64,000 bases of DNA from Triticum aestivum (Eukaryota > Streptophyta > Magnoliopsida > Poales > Poaceae), in assembly GCF_018294505.1 (NCBI RefSeq), contig NC_057807.1:272657369-272721368 (forward strand). Direction: 5' to 3'. Shown here piece after piece: positions 21,475-33,805 of the stretch. How positions within the stretch are numbered: the stretch's first letter is position 1; the number at the start of each line of letters is the position of its first letter. Made by a program: the position numbers and the translations under genes. The notes under the pieces were generated by a model. The model was given only the letters and a program-made list of their open reading frames with translations, was not told the origin of the DNA and searched no databases.

Positions 21475-21536
21475 GTAAGTATCTTCGCTCCTAATCTCCA
21501 AGCGCACTGCATTTTCTCATGGTTGGGGTTTTGCAG
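21475..21536 (+). other. Short intron in the LARD gag-like gene
   Basis: GTAAGTATC starts it and GGTTTTGCAG ends it. Joining GAC GA to G ATC CTC keeps one frame. At 62 bases it is short but feasible for a grass intron. Confidence 0.5.
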
Positions 21537-21824
21537 GATCCTCATGAAGGCAAAACCTCAGGAGGCGGGTGCCCCCAAGAGCTCCAGCACGGCGCAGGCG
21601 CGCAGTCCCGAGCGCTCTGAGCCTGCACAGGGCGTGAATCCAGCTCTCTCCATCACGGTGTCGCGCGGATGCACCGGAACCGAGCCCCATGTTCTCTCCC
21701 CCTCCGACTCTGTCCGTGAGGGGAAGGGTGTGCCGGTAATCCTTCCTCTTGTCCTTGCCGGTAGGGGGGCACCCTCTGGGCAGCCTTCGTCTTCAAGCTG
21801 CGGGGCCCCACCGGCCAGCCCCCA
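21537..21824 (+). pseudogene. LARD gag-like protein, segment 3
   Basis: After the intron the frame reads ILMKAKPQEAGAPKSSS and a Ser/Pro-rich linker to GAPPASP, where the large solo LTR enters (duplication CCCCA). This part looks like a disordered linker between the Transposase_28-like region and the coiled coil. Confidence 0.5.
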
Positions 21825-24800
21825 TGTAATGCCCCAGATCCGATACGCGAGGTGTCTTCCAGTCATTCGTCGTTGTTGCCATGTCATTTGCTTGCGTGTT
21901 GCATTTTTCCATGTCATCATCTGCATTTCATCTGCATGTTTTTCAAAACTTGCATCCGTTCGGGTTCCCCCGGTTCTATCAATTTTCCATTCTGAGCCCA
22001 ACCACACTCGCACACGCCCGCGGCACCTCTGAAATATTATTTTTTAAGTGGCATAAAAATGTTCTCGGAATGGGATGAAACTTGTCGAGCGATTTTATTA
22101 TAGTGTAGATAGACCGCCGACCAAATTTTGTTGCGTTCGGAGTCCATTTGATAGCCCAAGCGTTAAACATACAACTGCAATATAGCCGGTGTAATCGTCG
22201 GATGTTTCGGTCTTTGAAATAGTTGCCGGGCTGCCCTTCACTTCTCTCTTCTCAGTCCAGCCCATCTAAACACACCCACCTAGCCCATAAAAAAACCTCT
22301 GACCGGAGCCATAGATCATCATCGAAGGGTCCGGAATGCCCCTAAACCCTCAAACCCTAGCCCTTTTGCTATATATGGACACCCCACGTCCATTTCAGGC
22401 AACCTAGCCTCCCCCTACCCTTAGCCGCCACCTCCCACCTCGTTCTCCATGGCGGCTGCCCCTTCTCTGCTACTTGGCGCCTCACCGCGGGTCAGCGCCT
22501 CTGCTTCAGCCAACTGCAAGGCACCACGCGTCATCCCGGCTCCTCCCCACCCGCACGGCCCGTTGCAGCCCGCAACTGGCCCGCTCTGGCCAGAACTCCG
22601 CCATCGCTGGGCCCGAGTGTGCCTGGGCCTCGCGCCTCCCCGCTCTGGATCAGGGTAGGAGCCCGATCTCATAGCTCCTCCTCGTCTCCCACCCACCACC
22701 GCTGACGCGCGGCCACAGGAGGTCGCCAGAGCAGCGTCTAGCTCGTCGGAGCCCCGATCTGCCACCCCTCTCCCTCTCTTTTCCTCCTTGCCCCACTGTC
22801 TCTTCTCACCGCGCCCTCTCCCCTTCCTCTGCAGGACCTTGCCGCCGCGGCTTGCGGATATTGTCGCCGGCACCGCCCAACACCGGGAATGGTCACCCCA
22901 CACCCGGATTTGGTCTCCAGCCCAGCGGATCCACCTCCACAGCCTCCCTGCGCGCAACCTCCTCGTCGGGATCGCGCCTCTGCCTATGTCGCCGCCATGG
23001 CCCTGCTCGGGTCGAGCAGGGAGCTCACCCTCGCCAGCTTTGCGCGCCCGGGCCGGCCCAGCAGCCCCAGTGCCACCCAAGCCCAACCACTCCACCGATC
23101 GGGCCTCGGCCCAGCAAGGTGAGCCCTGGATCTAGTCCTAACCCTCGCCTTGGGCTCCTCGTAGCTGTTCGACGCTCACCCATTTTTTTCTGTAAAATTC
23201 GCCTAAGTCCCTGAAAATTGACATTATGTGTGCATGTTTGCATAGCCATAACTTGATACATGTTGCTCCGATTTGTGTGTATAATATGTCAAAATGTTCA
23301 TCTGAGAGTGCTCTTCATGATGGAGTAGTTCGCCTACATGTTACTTTTAATATTGATGTCTTAATGTTTGTTACAAAACTGCTATGTGATATGAACTGCT
23401 GGAATCTGCTGATTGTTAACATCATTTGTGCATATTGTGAGTGCTACAACTTTGTTCCTGTTGATGCTATGATGACAATCGTGATATGCACATGTTCTGC
23501 TCTTGATGCTCTACACGTTGGTGTGCTTTTCATTCATGTTAGGGTGCATCTTGATATCTTAATCTCTGTTGCAAAAGTGCATGTTGCTGTTAACTGCTGA
23601 AAACTGTTGTAACTTGCTGATTTGTCATTTTTGTTGCATTTTTTTGTGCATCCTATGAGCATGATGTCTACATGTTTTAGGAGCCTAAGAATGCCATATT
23701 TACAGGGGTTCAATTCATGTATTTTTATATTCCCTGTAGTGAGTGCATAAGGCTTGTGAAGTGGGTAACTTGCTGTTAATTTTCTGTCAATGCTGAAACT
23801 GCTATATCATGTTGCCATGTTTGCTTGATGCTACCAGTTCATCCATGCATATTCTGGAGATGCTTTGTTGACATGTTTTGTTGTATATGTTATTATCTAT
23901 CATGCCAAGTCTTTTGATGCCTTATATATGTCATGTAGCATATGTTTTCGTTGCCATGAACATGCTTACATAATCCAGATTTCTGTTAACTTCATGATGC
24001 TATGTTGTGAGCTTTATAGTAACTATTGTATGCCTCTTATGGAGATGCTCCAATTATATTTTTGGTAGTATCCTATGAGTATTTTGTTCACATGCCATGG
24101 TTTTTTATTTTGGATGTCATATGCCTCTGTTCCATGCTTGCAAACATGCTATCATAATGTTGTTGTTTTACACTTGCTGAAGATGTTTCAACGTTCAATC
24201 TTGTCATGTTGGTTCCTATTAATCCATGAGCCATATGTATATGATGCCATGATTTTATCTGCTATTTGTTATGTGTACTTTGATGCCACGCACTTGGTTG
24301 CTATGTTTACTTGCTGTAGCTTGTCTCTTTATTGCTCTCAAGGTGCCATCATATTAACTCTGCTCATGCATATGTTCCTGTGTTATAAAGTTGCTTTTTG
24401 CATTGATCATATTGGTTTAATCTTGATACGTATGAACCTAAAACTTAATTATATTTAAAGTATGTTATGTTTACATGAAGCACATGTCAAGTTTGTGCTC
24501 ATATGATTCCTGTAGCATGTTGTTTTGATGTTTGCAAAGTGCCTACTTGCTGTTTTGGGCAGATTGTTTTTTTGGACTGTATGTGTTGCACCGTTGCTCC
24601 ATTTTGAAAATGCTCTATATGAAACTTGCTTAGAATTGCATGTAGTTTCATCTTATCATGTTGCATCCTTGTGTTGAGAGTGTTTCCTTGATGTTTGACT
24701 GCATTTTGCATCAATGCCATGTTTAACTTGTTTTGCTCATATCTTCTAGGCCGTAGCTCTGAACTAAATGAACTTTATATGGAACTTGACTAGAATTTCA

Positions 24801-26794
24801 TGTAGATCATCTTGGTGCATCTTAACTTTCTGTTTAACAACTTGAACATAAGGGTTATTCAGTTCTGGACCAATTTCGAAATTTGCATATGAGGACTTAC
24901 CGGATTTGTTATATGTTATTTCCGGCCTCATTTAAACATGCTTTGATGTGATATTCTTGTATGCATCATCCCTTGACATGAGTAGCATCATATATCCTTG
25001 TAATGCATCATACCTTGGTTGAGCATCATGTCATGTCTATGTGTTGTGTGTTTACCTTGTTGTTTGCTTCTTTCCGGTTGTGCTTCTTCTCGATAGTTCC
25101 TGTTTTGTTGCAATCGTTAGGATTCGTTCGTCTACGCTTGGTTCGTCTTTGCCCGTTCGTCTTCTTCATGGACTCGTTCTTCTTCCTTGAGGGATTTCAG
25201 GCAAGATGACCGTTACCCTGGATCTCACTACTATCATTGCTATGCTAGTTGCTTCGTCCTATCGCTATGTTGCGCTACCTATCACTGTTTATCAAGCCTC
25301 CCAAATTGCCATGTCAGCCTCTAACCTTTTCACCCTTCCTAGCAAACCGTTTTTTGGCTAAGTTACGGCTTTTGCTCAGCCCCTCTTATAGTGTTGTTAG
25401 TTGCAGGTGAAGTTGAAGATTGCTCCTTGTTGGAACAGGATTATTTTGGGATATCACAATATCTCTTATTTAATTAATGCATCTATATACTTGGTGAAGG
25501 GTGGAAGGCTCGGCCTTATGCCTGGTGTTTTGTTCCACTCTTGCTTCCTTAGTTTCCATCATACCGGGGTTATGTTCCTTGATTCTGCCTTCCTTACGCG
25601 GCCGGGTGTATGGGAACCCCTTGGCAGTTCGCTTTGAATAAAACTCCTCCAGCAAGGCCCAACTTTGGTTTACATTTGCCTAACAACCTATAACCTTTCC
25701 CTTGGGAGTAATTAACCCGAGGGTCATCTTTACTTTAAACCCCCCCGGGCCAGTGCTTCTCTAAGTGTTGGTCCGAACCGAGCAGCCTGCGGGGCCACCT
25801 CGGGGAAACTTGAGGGCTGGTTTTACTCGTAGCTTGACTCATCCAGTGTGCCCTGAGAACGAGATATGTGCAGCTCCTATCGGGATTTGTCGGCACATTC
25901 GGGCGGTCTTGCTGGTCTTGTTTTACCATTGTCGAAATGTCTTGTAACCAGGATTCCGAGACTGATTGGGTCTTCCCGGGAGAAGGAATATCCTTCGTTG
26001 GTCGTGAGAGATTATAATGGTCTAAGTTGGGACACCCCTGCAGGGCTTAAACTTTCGAAAGCCGTGCCCATGGTTATGTGGCAGATGGGAATTTGTTAAT
26101 GTCTAGTTGTAGAGAACTTGACACTTGACTTAATTAAAATGCATCAACCGCGTGTGTAGCCGTGATGGTCTCTTTTCGTCGGAGTCCGGGAAGTGAACAC
26201 GGTTTGGGTTATGTATGAACGTAAGTAGTTTCAGGATCACTTCTTGATCACTTATAGCTTCTCGACGGTTGCGTTACTTCTCTCCTCGCTCTTATTTGCG
26301 TATGTTAGCCACCATATATGCTTAGTCGCTGCTGCAACCTCACCACTTATCCTTTCCATACCCATTAAGCTTTTGCTAGTCTTGATGCCCATTGTAATGG
26401 GATTGCTGAGTCCTCGTGGCTCACAGATTACTACAACAACAGTTGCAGGTATAGGCAATGCGAGGATCATGACGTGAGAGTGATGTTCACTTGTTTGGAG
26501 TTCTTCTTCTACTTCTTCTTCGATCAGGGGATAGGTTCCAGGTCGGCAGCTTAGGCTAGCAGGGTGGATGTCGTTTGAGTTTCTGTTTGTGTTTCATCCG
26601 TAGTCGGATGTTGCTCTTATGTATGGTGATGTTGTATTCGTGTGGCATTGTATGCCTCTTGTATGTATCCCCAACTATTATGTAATGGTACGATGTAATG
26701 ATATCCACCTTCCAAAAGCATCGCCAATATGCACTTCTATCCTTGGTGGGACCTTCGAGTTCCTTTAGGATAGGGTCGCATATTGAGCGTGACA
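21825..26794 (+). mobile_element. Large solo LTR, 4,970 bp (LARD type, Sukkula-like candidate)
   Basis: The sequence starts TGTAATGCCCCAGATCCG and ends TATTGAGCGTGACA, flanked by CCCCA (21820-21824) and CCCTA (26795-26799), a 5-bp duplication with one mismatch. A TATATAT box near 22372 followed by a C-rich leader indicates plus orientation. No internal domain or second LTR is present, so it is a solo LTR left by recombination. Length near 5 kb fits Triticeae LARDs such as Sukkula; the family name is an inference. GC-rich open frames at 22421-23214 on both strands lack recognisable domains. Confidence 0.75.
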
Positions 26795-26799
26795 CCCTA

Positions 26800-27965
26800 G
26801 CACCTCCCGAGCGACCTCCGAAGCCGGTGAAGATTGGCGACGAGCTCGCGCTTGCTCGCGGGCGCAGTGCGGTGTGCTTCGGGTTCTTCGGTGAAGCGAT
26901 GCATGCGATGATCCATCTTGGTGGGGAGCTCGCCAACGTCAACACCAGGCTTGAAGCAGAGAACCGCCGCCTGGAAGGTGAGTGGCAGCGGCTGAAGATG
27001 GCCATCAACCTTAGGAAGCTTCAGCAAGACGAGGCTGAGGCGCGCGCGGAGGCCTTGCTCGCGCCATGGAAGAGGCCGAGGCAGCCAACCGCCATCGCGA
27101 GGTGGCTGAGGAGCGGGAGAGGGATCTTGTGTCTTCGAGTGCTGCCCTTCTACGTGAAATCGAGGAGCGTCATGCCCTGCTGGCCTCCTCGCCAGGTGAG
27201 GTGGCCCTTGCCGAGGCGGAGCTCCTGAGGCGCCATGAGGACTTGACACTATAGGCCGTGGATCATAGCTTGGCGCTGGAGAGGCTGGAGCTGAGGGAGT
27301 GACAAGCCGTCATGGCTGAGGATGCTGTCGCCGCCCGAGAAGCTCAGGTTCAGGCGGCGGTGGAGGAGAAGGTGGTGAAGGCACGTGCTGAGCTAGCTGA
27401 GGGGCACCGCCTGGACCTGGAGCTGCTCAAGGCTGAGTTTGAGGGCCGGACCTCCGTCCTGAGGACCGAGCTGCAGGCGGTGAAGCAGCGCGAGGGCGCT
27501 GCCCGGGAGGCCCTGGCTTCTTCTCAATCCGCCCTGGATTCTGCTCGCGCCGAGATATCCTCTCTCCGGAAGCAGGCTGAGGACGCCGCCCCCCTCCTGG
27601 AGAAGGCTTTGGGTGAAAAGTGCCGCCGCCGGATGCTGGAGCGCGAACACGGCCCCATGCTCCAAGTTCTGCGCATCAGAGCCAACAACGCCTTGGGTGT
27701 CGTTTGCGATGAGAGCGCTCCTCACCCACACAAGAGCGATTATGCCAGCCATCTCCGCTTCTTCACTAATGTCGTGACCTGCCTGGAGGATCAGGCCGCA
27801 AAAGCCCGCCAGCTCATTGAGGAGAGGAGCCGGGGCCTCCTCGGGCGTGCGGTCTCGTGCATCTTCAGCAACCTCCTGAACCTCGACTCCCACTTCGACT
27901 TCAGCACCGTACTAGACCCCATGTCTGCGGCCACCCAAGACAAGCTTGCCAAGTGGGTGGATGGT
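26800..27965 (+). pseudogene. LARD gag-like protein, segment 4 (coiled coil)
   Basis: The frame starts LAPPERPPKPVKIGDEL. It is followed by a long Ala/Glu/Arg-rich coiled coil with heptad spacing (RLEAENRRLEGEWQRLKM, then RAELAEGHRLDLELLKAEF) and a C-terminal segment HLRFFTNVVTCLEDQAAKAR. A frameshift lies near 27055, and stops interrupt it at about 27252 and 27300. The open part from 27312 runs intact to WVDG at 27965, where the minus-strand Gypsy enters after ATGGT. Coiled coils here probably drive self-assembly. Confidence 0.6.
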
Positions 27966-29538
27966 TGCTACGTCTTGAGCTTGTGTTGGTTTTCCTTGAA
28001 GAGGAAAGGGTGATGCAGCAATAGTAGCATAAGTATTTCCCTCAGTTTTTGAGAACCAAAGTATCAATCCAGTAGGAGGCTCCTCAAAAGTCCCACGCAC
28101 CTACACAAACAAACAAAGAACTCGCAACCAACACAATAAAGGGGTTGTCAATCCCTTCACGACCACTTGCAAAGTGAGATCTGATAGAGATAGTATGATA
28201 AGATAAATATATTTTTGGTATTTTATAATATAGATGCAAAAAGTAAAGATGCAAATAAAAGTAGATTGAACGCTTATATGATAAAAGATAGACCCGGGGG
28301 CCATAGGTTTCACTAGTGTCTTCTCTCAAGATAGCATAAGTTACCGGTGGGTGAACAAATTACAGTCGAGCAATTGATAGAAAAGCGAATAGTTATGAGA
28401 TTATCTAGGCATGATCATGTATATAGGCATCACGTCTGTCACAAGTAGACCGACTCCTGCCTGCATCTACTACTATTACTCCACACATCAACCGCTATCC
28501 AGCATGCATCTAGAGTATTAAGTTCATAAGAACAGAGTAACTCATTAAGAAAGATGACATGATGTAGAGGGATAAACTCAAGCAATATGATATAAACCCC
28601 ATATTTTTATCCTCGATGGCAACAATACAATACGTGCCTTGCAACCCCTGCTGTCACTGGGTAAGGACACCGCAAGATTGAACCCAAAGCTAAACACTTC
28701 TCCCATGGCAAGAAAGATCAATCTAGTAGGCCAAACCAAACTGCTAATTCGAAGAGACTTGCAAAGATAACTTAATCATACATAAAAGAATTCAGAGAAG
28801 ATTCAAATATTTCTCATAGATAAACTTGATGATAAACCCACAATTCATCGGATCTCGACAAACACACCGCAAAAAGAGTTTACATCGAATAGATCTCCAC
28901 AAGAGAGGGGGAGAACATTGTATTGAGATCCAAAAAGAGAGAAGAAGCCATCTAGCTAATAACTATGGACCCGAAGGTTTGTGGTAAACTACTCACAACT
29001 CATCGGAGGGGCTATGGTGTTGATGTAGAAGCCCTCCATGGTCGATTCCCCCTTCGGTGGAGCGCCGACGAAGGCTCCGAGATGGGATCTCGCGGATACA
29101 GAAGGTTGCGGCGGTGGAAATTGTTTTTCATTGGCTCCCTGGATATTTTCAGGGTACGTGGGTATATATAGGAGGAAGAAGTATGTCGATGGCCGCTCAT
29201 GGGGCCCAGGAGACAGGGGGCGCGCCCAATAGGGGTGGGCGCGCCCTGCTATCTCCTGGCCGCCTCGTTCGCTTCTTGACTTGCACTCCAAGTTCTCTGG
29301 ATCATGTTCATTCCAAAAATCACGCTCCCGAAGGTTTCATTCCGTTTGGATTCCGTTTAATATTTCTTTTCTTCAAAATACTTAAATAGGCAAAAAAAAT
29401 AGCAATACGGGTTGGGCCTCGGGTTAGTAGGTTAGTCCCAAAAATGATATAAATATGTAAAATAAAGCCCATAAAGATCCAAAAGGGGTAATATAATAGC
29501 ATGGAACAATCAAAAATTGATACGTTGGAGACGTATCA
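27966..29538 (-). repeat. 3' LTR of the minus-strand Gypsy (1,573 bp)
   Basis: On the minus strand it starts TGATACGTCTCCAACG at 29538, directly after the PPT-like AAGCTTGGGGATGCT, and ends GACGTAGCA at 27966. A CCTATATATACC box lies near 29165 on the minus strand. Open frames inside (28084-28329 and others) recur in all four related LTRs and look non-coding. Confidence 0.9.
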
Positions 29539-32437
29539 AGCATCCCCAAGCTTAATTCCTGCTCGTCCTCGAGTAGGTAAATGATAAAAACAAATTTTTT
29601 GATGTGGAATGCTACCTAGCATAATTGTCTATGTAATTTTCTTCATTGTGGCATGAATGTTTAGATCCAAATGATTCAAAATAAAAGTTCATATTGATAA
29701 AAGAAATAGTAACACTTCAAGCATACTAATCAAAGTAATCATGTCTTCTCAAAATAACATGGCTAAAGAAAGTTCATCCCTACAAAATCATATAGTTAGG
29801 CTATGCTTCATTTTCGTCACGCAAAGATGTTCCCAAATTCTACACCCCCGATGACAAGCCAATCAATTGTTTCGTACTTAAATAATCTCAAACTTTTTCA
29901 ACCTTCACGCAATACTTGAGCGTGAGCCATGGATATAGCACTATGGGTGGAATAGAATATGATGATGGGGATTGTGTGGAGAAGACAAAAAGGAGAAGGT
30001 CTCATATTGACGAGGATAATCAACGGGCTATGGAGATGGCCATCAATTGATGTCAACATGAGGAGTAGGGATTGCCATGCAATGGATGCACTAGAGCTAT
30101 AAATGAATGCTCAACAAAAGAAAACTAGTGGGTGTGCATCCAACTTGCTTGCTCATAAAGACCTATTGTATTTGAGGAAGCCCATTGTAGGAATATACAA
30201 GCCAAGTTCTATAATGAAAAATTCCCACTAGTATATGAAAGTGACAACATATGAGACTCACTATATGAAAAACATGGTGCTACTTTGAAGCACACTATAT
30301 GAGACTCACTACATGAAGAATAAGGTGCTACTTTGAAGCACAAGTGTGGAAAAAGAGATAGTAACATTGCCCCTTTTATTTATTTTCTTTTCCCCCTTTT
30401 CTTTTTATTTTTTTTCTTTGGCCTTTCTTTTTTTTGGCCTTTCTTTTTTTCTTCTTTTTTTGGGAAATGCTCTAATAATGATGATCATCATACTTTTATT
30501 GATTACAACACATGAATTACAACTCAAAACTAGAATAAGATATGACTCTATATGAATGCCTCCGGTGGTGTACCGGGATGGTGCAATGAATCAAGAGTGA
30601 CATGTATAAAAAAATTATGCATGGTGGCTTTGCCACAAATACAATGTCAACTACATGATCATGCAATGGCAATATGACAAAAGTAATGTATGTCATGATG
30701 ATGATGAATGGAACGGTGGAAAGTTGCATGGCAATATATCTCGGAATGGCTATGGAAATGCCATAATAGGTAGGTATGGTGGCTGTTTTGAGGAAGATAT
30801 AAGGAGGTTTATGTGTGATAGAGCGTATCGTATCATGGGGTTTGGATGCACCGGTGAAGTTTGCACCAACTCTCAAGTTGAGAAAGGGCAATGCACGGTA
30901 CCGAAGAGGCTAGCAATGATGGAAAGGTAAAAGTGTGTATAATCCATGGACTCAACATTAGTCAAAAGAACTCATATACTTATTGCAAAAATTTAGAAGT
31001 CATCAAAAATCAAGCACTACGCGCATGCTCCTAGAGCAATAGATTGGTAGGAAAAGACCATCGCTCGTCCCCGACCGCCACTCATAAGGATGCACAAGCC
31101 AGGTACACTTCATGTTTCAAATTTGTTACACAACTTTAACCATACGTGCATGCTACGGGACTTGCTAACTTCAATACAAGCATTCTTTAAATTCATAATC
31201 ACCCAACTAGCATGAATTTAATATCACTACCTCCATATATCAAAACAATTATCAAGTATCAAAATGATCATAACATCCAATTCACTTCCTATGATAGTTT
31301 TTATTATACCCAACTTGGATGCCTACCATTCTAGGACCAATTTTATAACCATAGCAAATACCATGCTGTTCTAAAAGACTCTCAAAATAATATAAGTGAA
31401 GCACGAGAGACTAGCAATTTCTACAAAATTAAGCCACCGCCGTGCTCTAAAAGATAAAGTGAAGCACTAGAGCAAAAACTATCAAGCTCAAAAGATATAA
31501 GTGAAGCACATAGCATATTCTAGCAAGTTCTAATCAAGTAGGCTTCTCCCAAAAGGTGTGTACATCAAGTATGATTGTCGTAAACTAAAAATCAAAGACT
31601 AATATAATACACGATGCTCTAAGCAAAACACATATCATGTGGCGAATAAAAATATAGCTCCCAGTAAAGTTACCAATGAACGGAGACGAAAGAGGGGATG
31701 CCTTCCCAGGGCATCCCCAAGCTTAGGCTTTTGGCTATTCTTGAATATCTTGGGGTTCCTTGGGCATCCCCAAGCTTAGGCTCTTGCCACTCCTTATTCC
31801 ATAGTCCATCAAAGCTTTACCCAAAACATGAAAACTTCACAACACAAAACTCAACAGGAAATCTTATAAGCTTCGTTAGTGAAAGAAGACAAAACCACAA
31901 CATAAGGTACTGTAATGAACTCATTATTTATTTATTTTGGTGTTAAACCTACTGTATTCCAAGTTCTCTATGGTTCATACCACTTAATACTAGCCATAGA
32001 TGCATCAAAATAAGCAAACAACACATGGAAAACAGAATCTGTCAAAAACAGAACAGTCTGTAGCAATCTGTAACTAACGCAAACTTCTGTAACTCTAAAA
32101 ATCCTAACAACATAGGAAGTCCTGGAAAATTTTTCTATTGATCATCAGCAAAAAGAATCAACGCAAAAGCACATTTCTGTGATTTAACAAAACTAATTTC
32201 GTGCGCGCAAAGTTTCTGTTTTTCAGCAGAATCAAATCAACTATCATCATAGGTTACCCTATAGGTTCTACTTGGCACAAACACTAATTAAAACATAAAA
32301 ACACATCTAAACATAAGGTAGAAGAATTTTTTTTTACTAAACAGGAACAAAAACAAAAAACACAAATAAAATTGGGTTGCCTCCCAACTAGCGCTATCGT
32401 TTAACGCCCCTAGCTAGGCATAACAGCGAAGATAGAT
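29539..32437 (-). other. Gypsy internal non-coding region, where RT and integrase would be
   Basis: No protein domain is found on either strand. It contains a T-rich tract (30360-30460) that is A-rich in element orientation and has a counterpart at 41740-41830 in the plus-strand element. Near 31710-31780 a CATCCCCAAGCTTAGGCT motif occurs twice, an internal copy of the PPT-like sequence. The stretch is conserved between both Gypsy copies. Confidence 0.65.
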
Positions 32438-33605
32438 CTAAGTAGTGCCATCTTTGGCACTCAATTCATAAGTATCTCGCATGATAGATTCATAAGGAAA
32501 TTTGACTTTCTTTCTTGGAAAGTGTTCCATGCCTTTCTTTAATGGAAATTGGAATCTAATATTCCCTTCCTTCATAGCAATAATCGCACTAATCGTTCTA
32601 AGGAAAGGTCTACCAAGAATAATAGGGCAAGAAAGATTGTGATCTATATCAAGAATGATAAAATCTACGGGCACCAAATTTCTATTTGCAACAATGAGAA
32701 CATAATTGATCCTTCCCATTGGCTTTTTAATGGTGGAATCCGCAATGTGCAAATTTAAAGGGCAATCATCAAGATCATGGAAACCTAGAATATCACATCA
32801 AGTTTTCAGAATCGTGGAAACACTAGCACCCAAATCACACAAAGCAAAACACTCATGATCTTTAATTTTAATCTTTATAGTAGGTTCCCACTCATCATTA
32901 AGTTTTCTAGGTATAGAAACTTCCAAATTAAGGTTTTCATCATAAGATTGCATCAAGGCATCAACGATATGTTTGGTAAAAGCTTTATTTTGACTATAAG
33001 CATGAGGAGAATTAACAACGGATTGCAACAAGGAAATAAACTTTCTAAAGAACAATTATCATAATCAAATTCCTTGAAATCCAAGATTGTGGGTTCAATA
33101 CTATTTAAAGTCATGACCTCTCCAATACCACTTTTACCAAATTTAGCATAAATATCTAAAAACTCCGAATTCTTGGGACGCCTTCTAACTAAAGTTGACT
33201 CATCTCGAGTCCCATTATTATCAAGATTCATATTGTAAAACAAAGATCTAATAGGAGAACATCAATAACTTTAAGATCTTCATCATTATTTTCACCTAAC
33301 TTTTCTAGTTTGGCAGCCATCTTATTGACTAAGGTAGCTTGCTTATCAGAAATTTTGGCTATAGAATTTTCAAGCCGGGTAATTTGAGAGTTCACACCAT
33401 AAAATTCTTTATTCATATCATCAAGCTCCTTATTCATAAACCCCCAAAAACGTTTTTGTTCTTTAAGCTCTTTTCTGAAGAAATTATTATGCCCAAATTG
33501 CAAATTCATCAAGCTTCTAATATTTGATTCAATCTCTTCCAACCTTCTAAGAAGGAGGTCGGTAATCTTAGGCAAAGCCATAAGGACAAACAGGCACACA
33601 AGCAA
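32438..33605 (-). pseudogene. Gypsy gag-protease remnant
   Basis: On the minus strand, from the Met near 33581 (MALPKITDLLLRRLEEIE), the protein begins with a coiled coil. The next piece (32953-33243) is unremarkable Gag sequence. Then comes a retropepsin-like region: CFALCDLGASVSTI holds the active-site D-L-G-A motif (Thr or Ser replaced by Leu), and VDFIILDID plus PIILGRPFLRT are the flap-side and helix motifs. It ends YELSAKDGTT before the stop at 32438. Frames change between 33240 and 32750. The protease would process Gag; there is no polymerase behind it. Confidence in the protease call is high, in function very low. Confidence 0.75.
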
Positions 33606-33775
33606 ACAGAAAAAGGCAAGCGAAAAAGAATGGAGAAGATTGGGAAAGAGTGGGCAAATAAAACGGCAAGGGTGAAGTGGGGGAGAGGAAAACGAAAGGC
33701 AAATGGCAAATAATGTAAATGCGAGGGAGATGAGTTTGTGATGGGTACTTGGTATGTCTTGACTTGAGTGAAGAC

Positions 33776-33794
33776 CTCCCCGGCAACGGCGCCA
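33776..33794 (-). other. Primer-binding site, tRNA-Asp type (minus strand)
   Basis: TGGCGCCGTTGCCGGGGA on the minus strand is a perfect complement to the plant tRNA-Asp(GUC) 3' end. It lies 11 bases inside the 5' LTR. Confidence 0.9.
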
Positions 33795-33805
33795 GAAATC
33801 CTTCT

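Noticed and set aside
22421..23214. Long GC-rich frames on both strands in the large solo LTR
   Set aside because: They overlap on both strands in a low-complexity Pro/Ala/Arg-rich block and lack any domain. They fit an LTR leader rather than a gene.
33776..33794. tRNA-Asp gene fragment
   Set aside because: Only the 18-base complement to the tRNA 3' end is present at the proper distance from an LTR; it is a primer-binding site.
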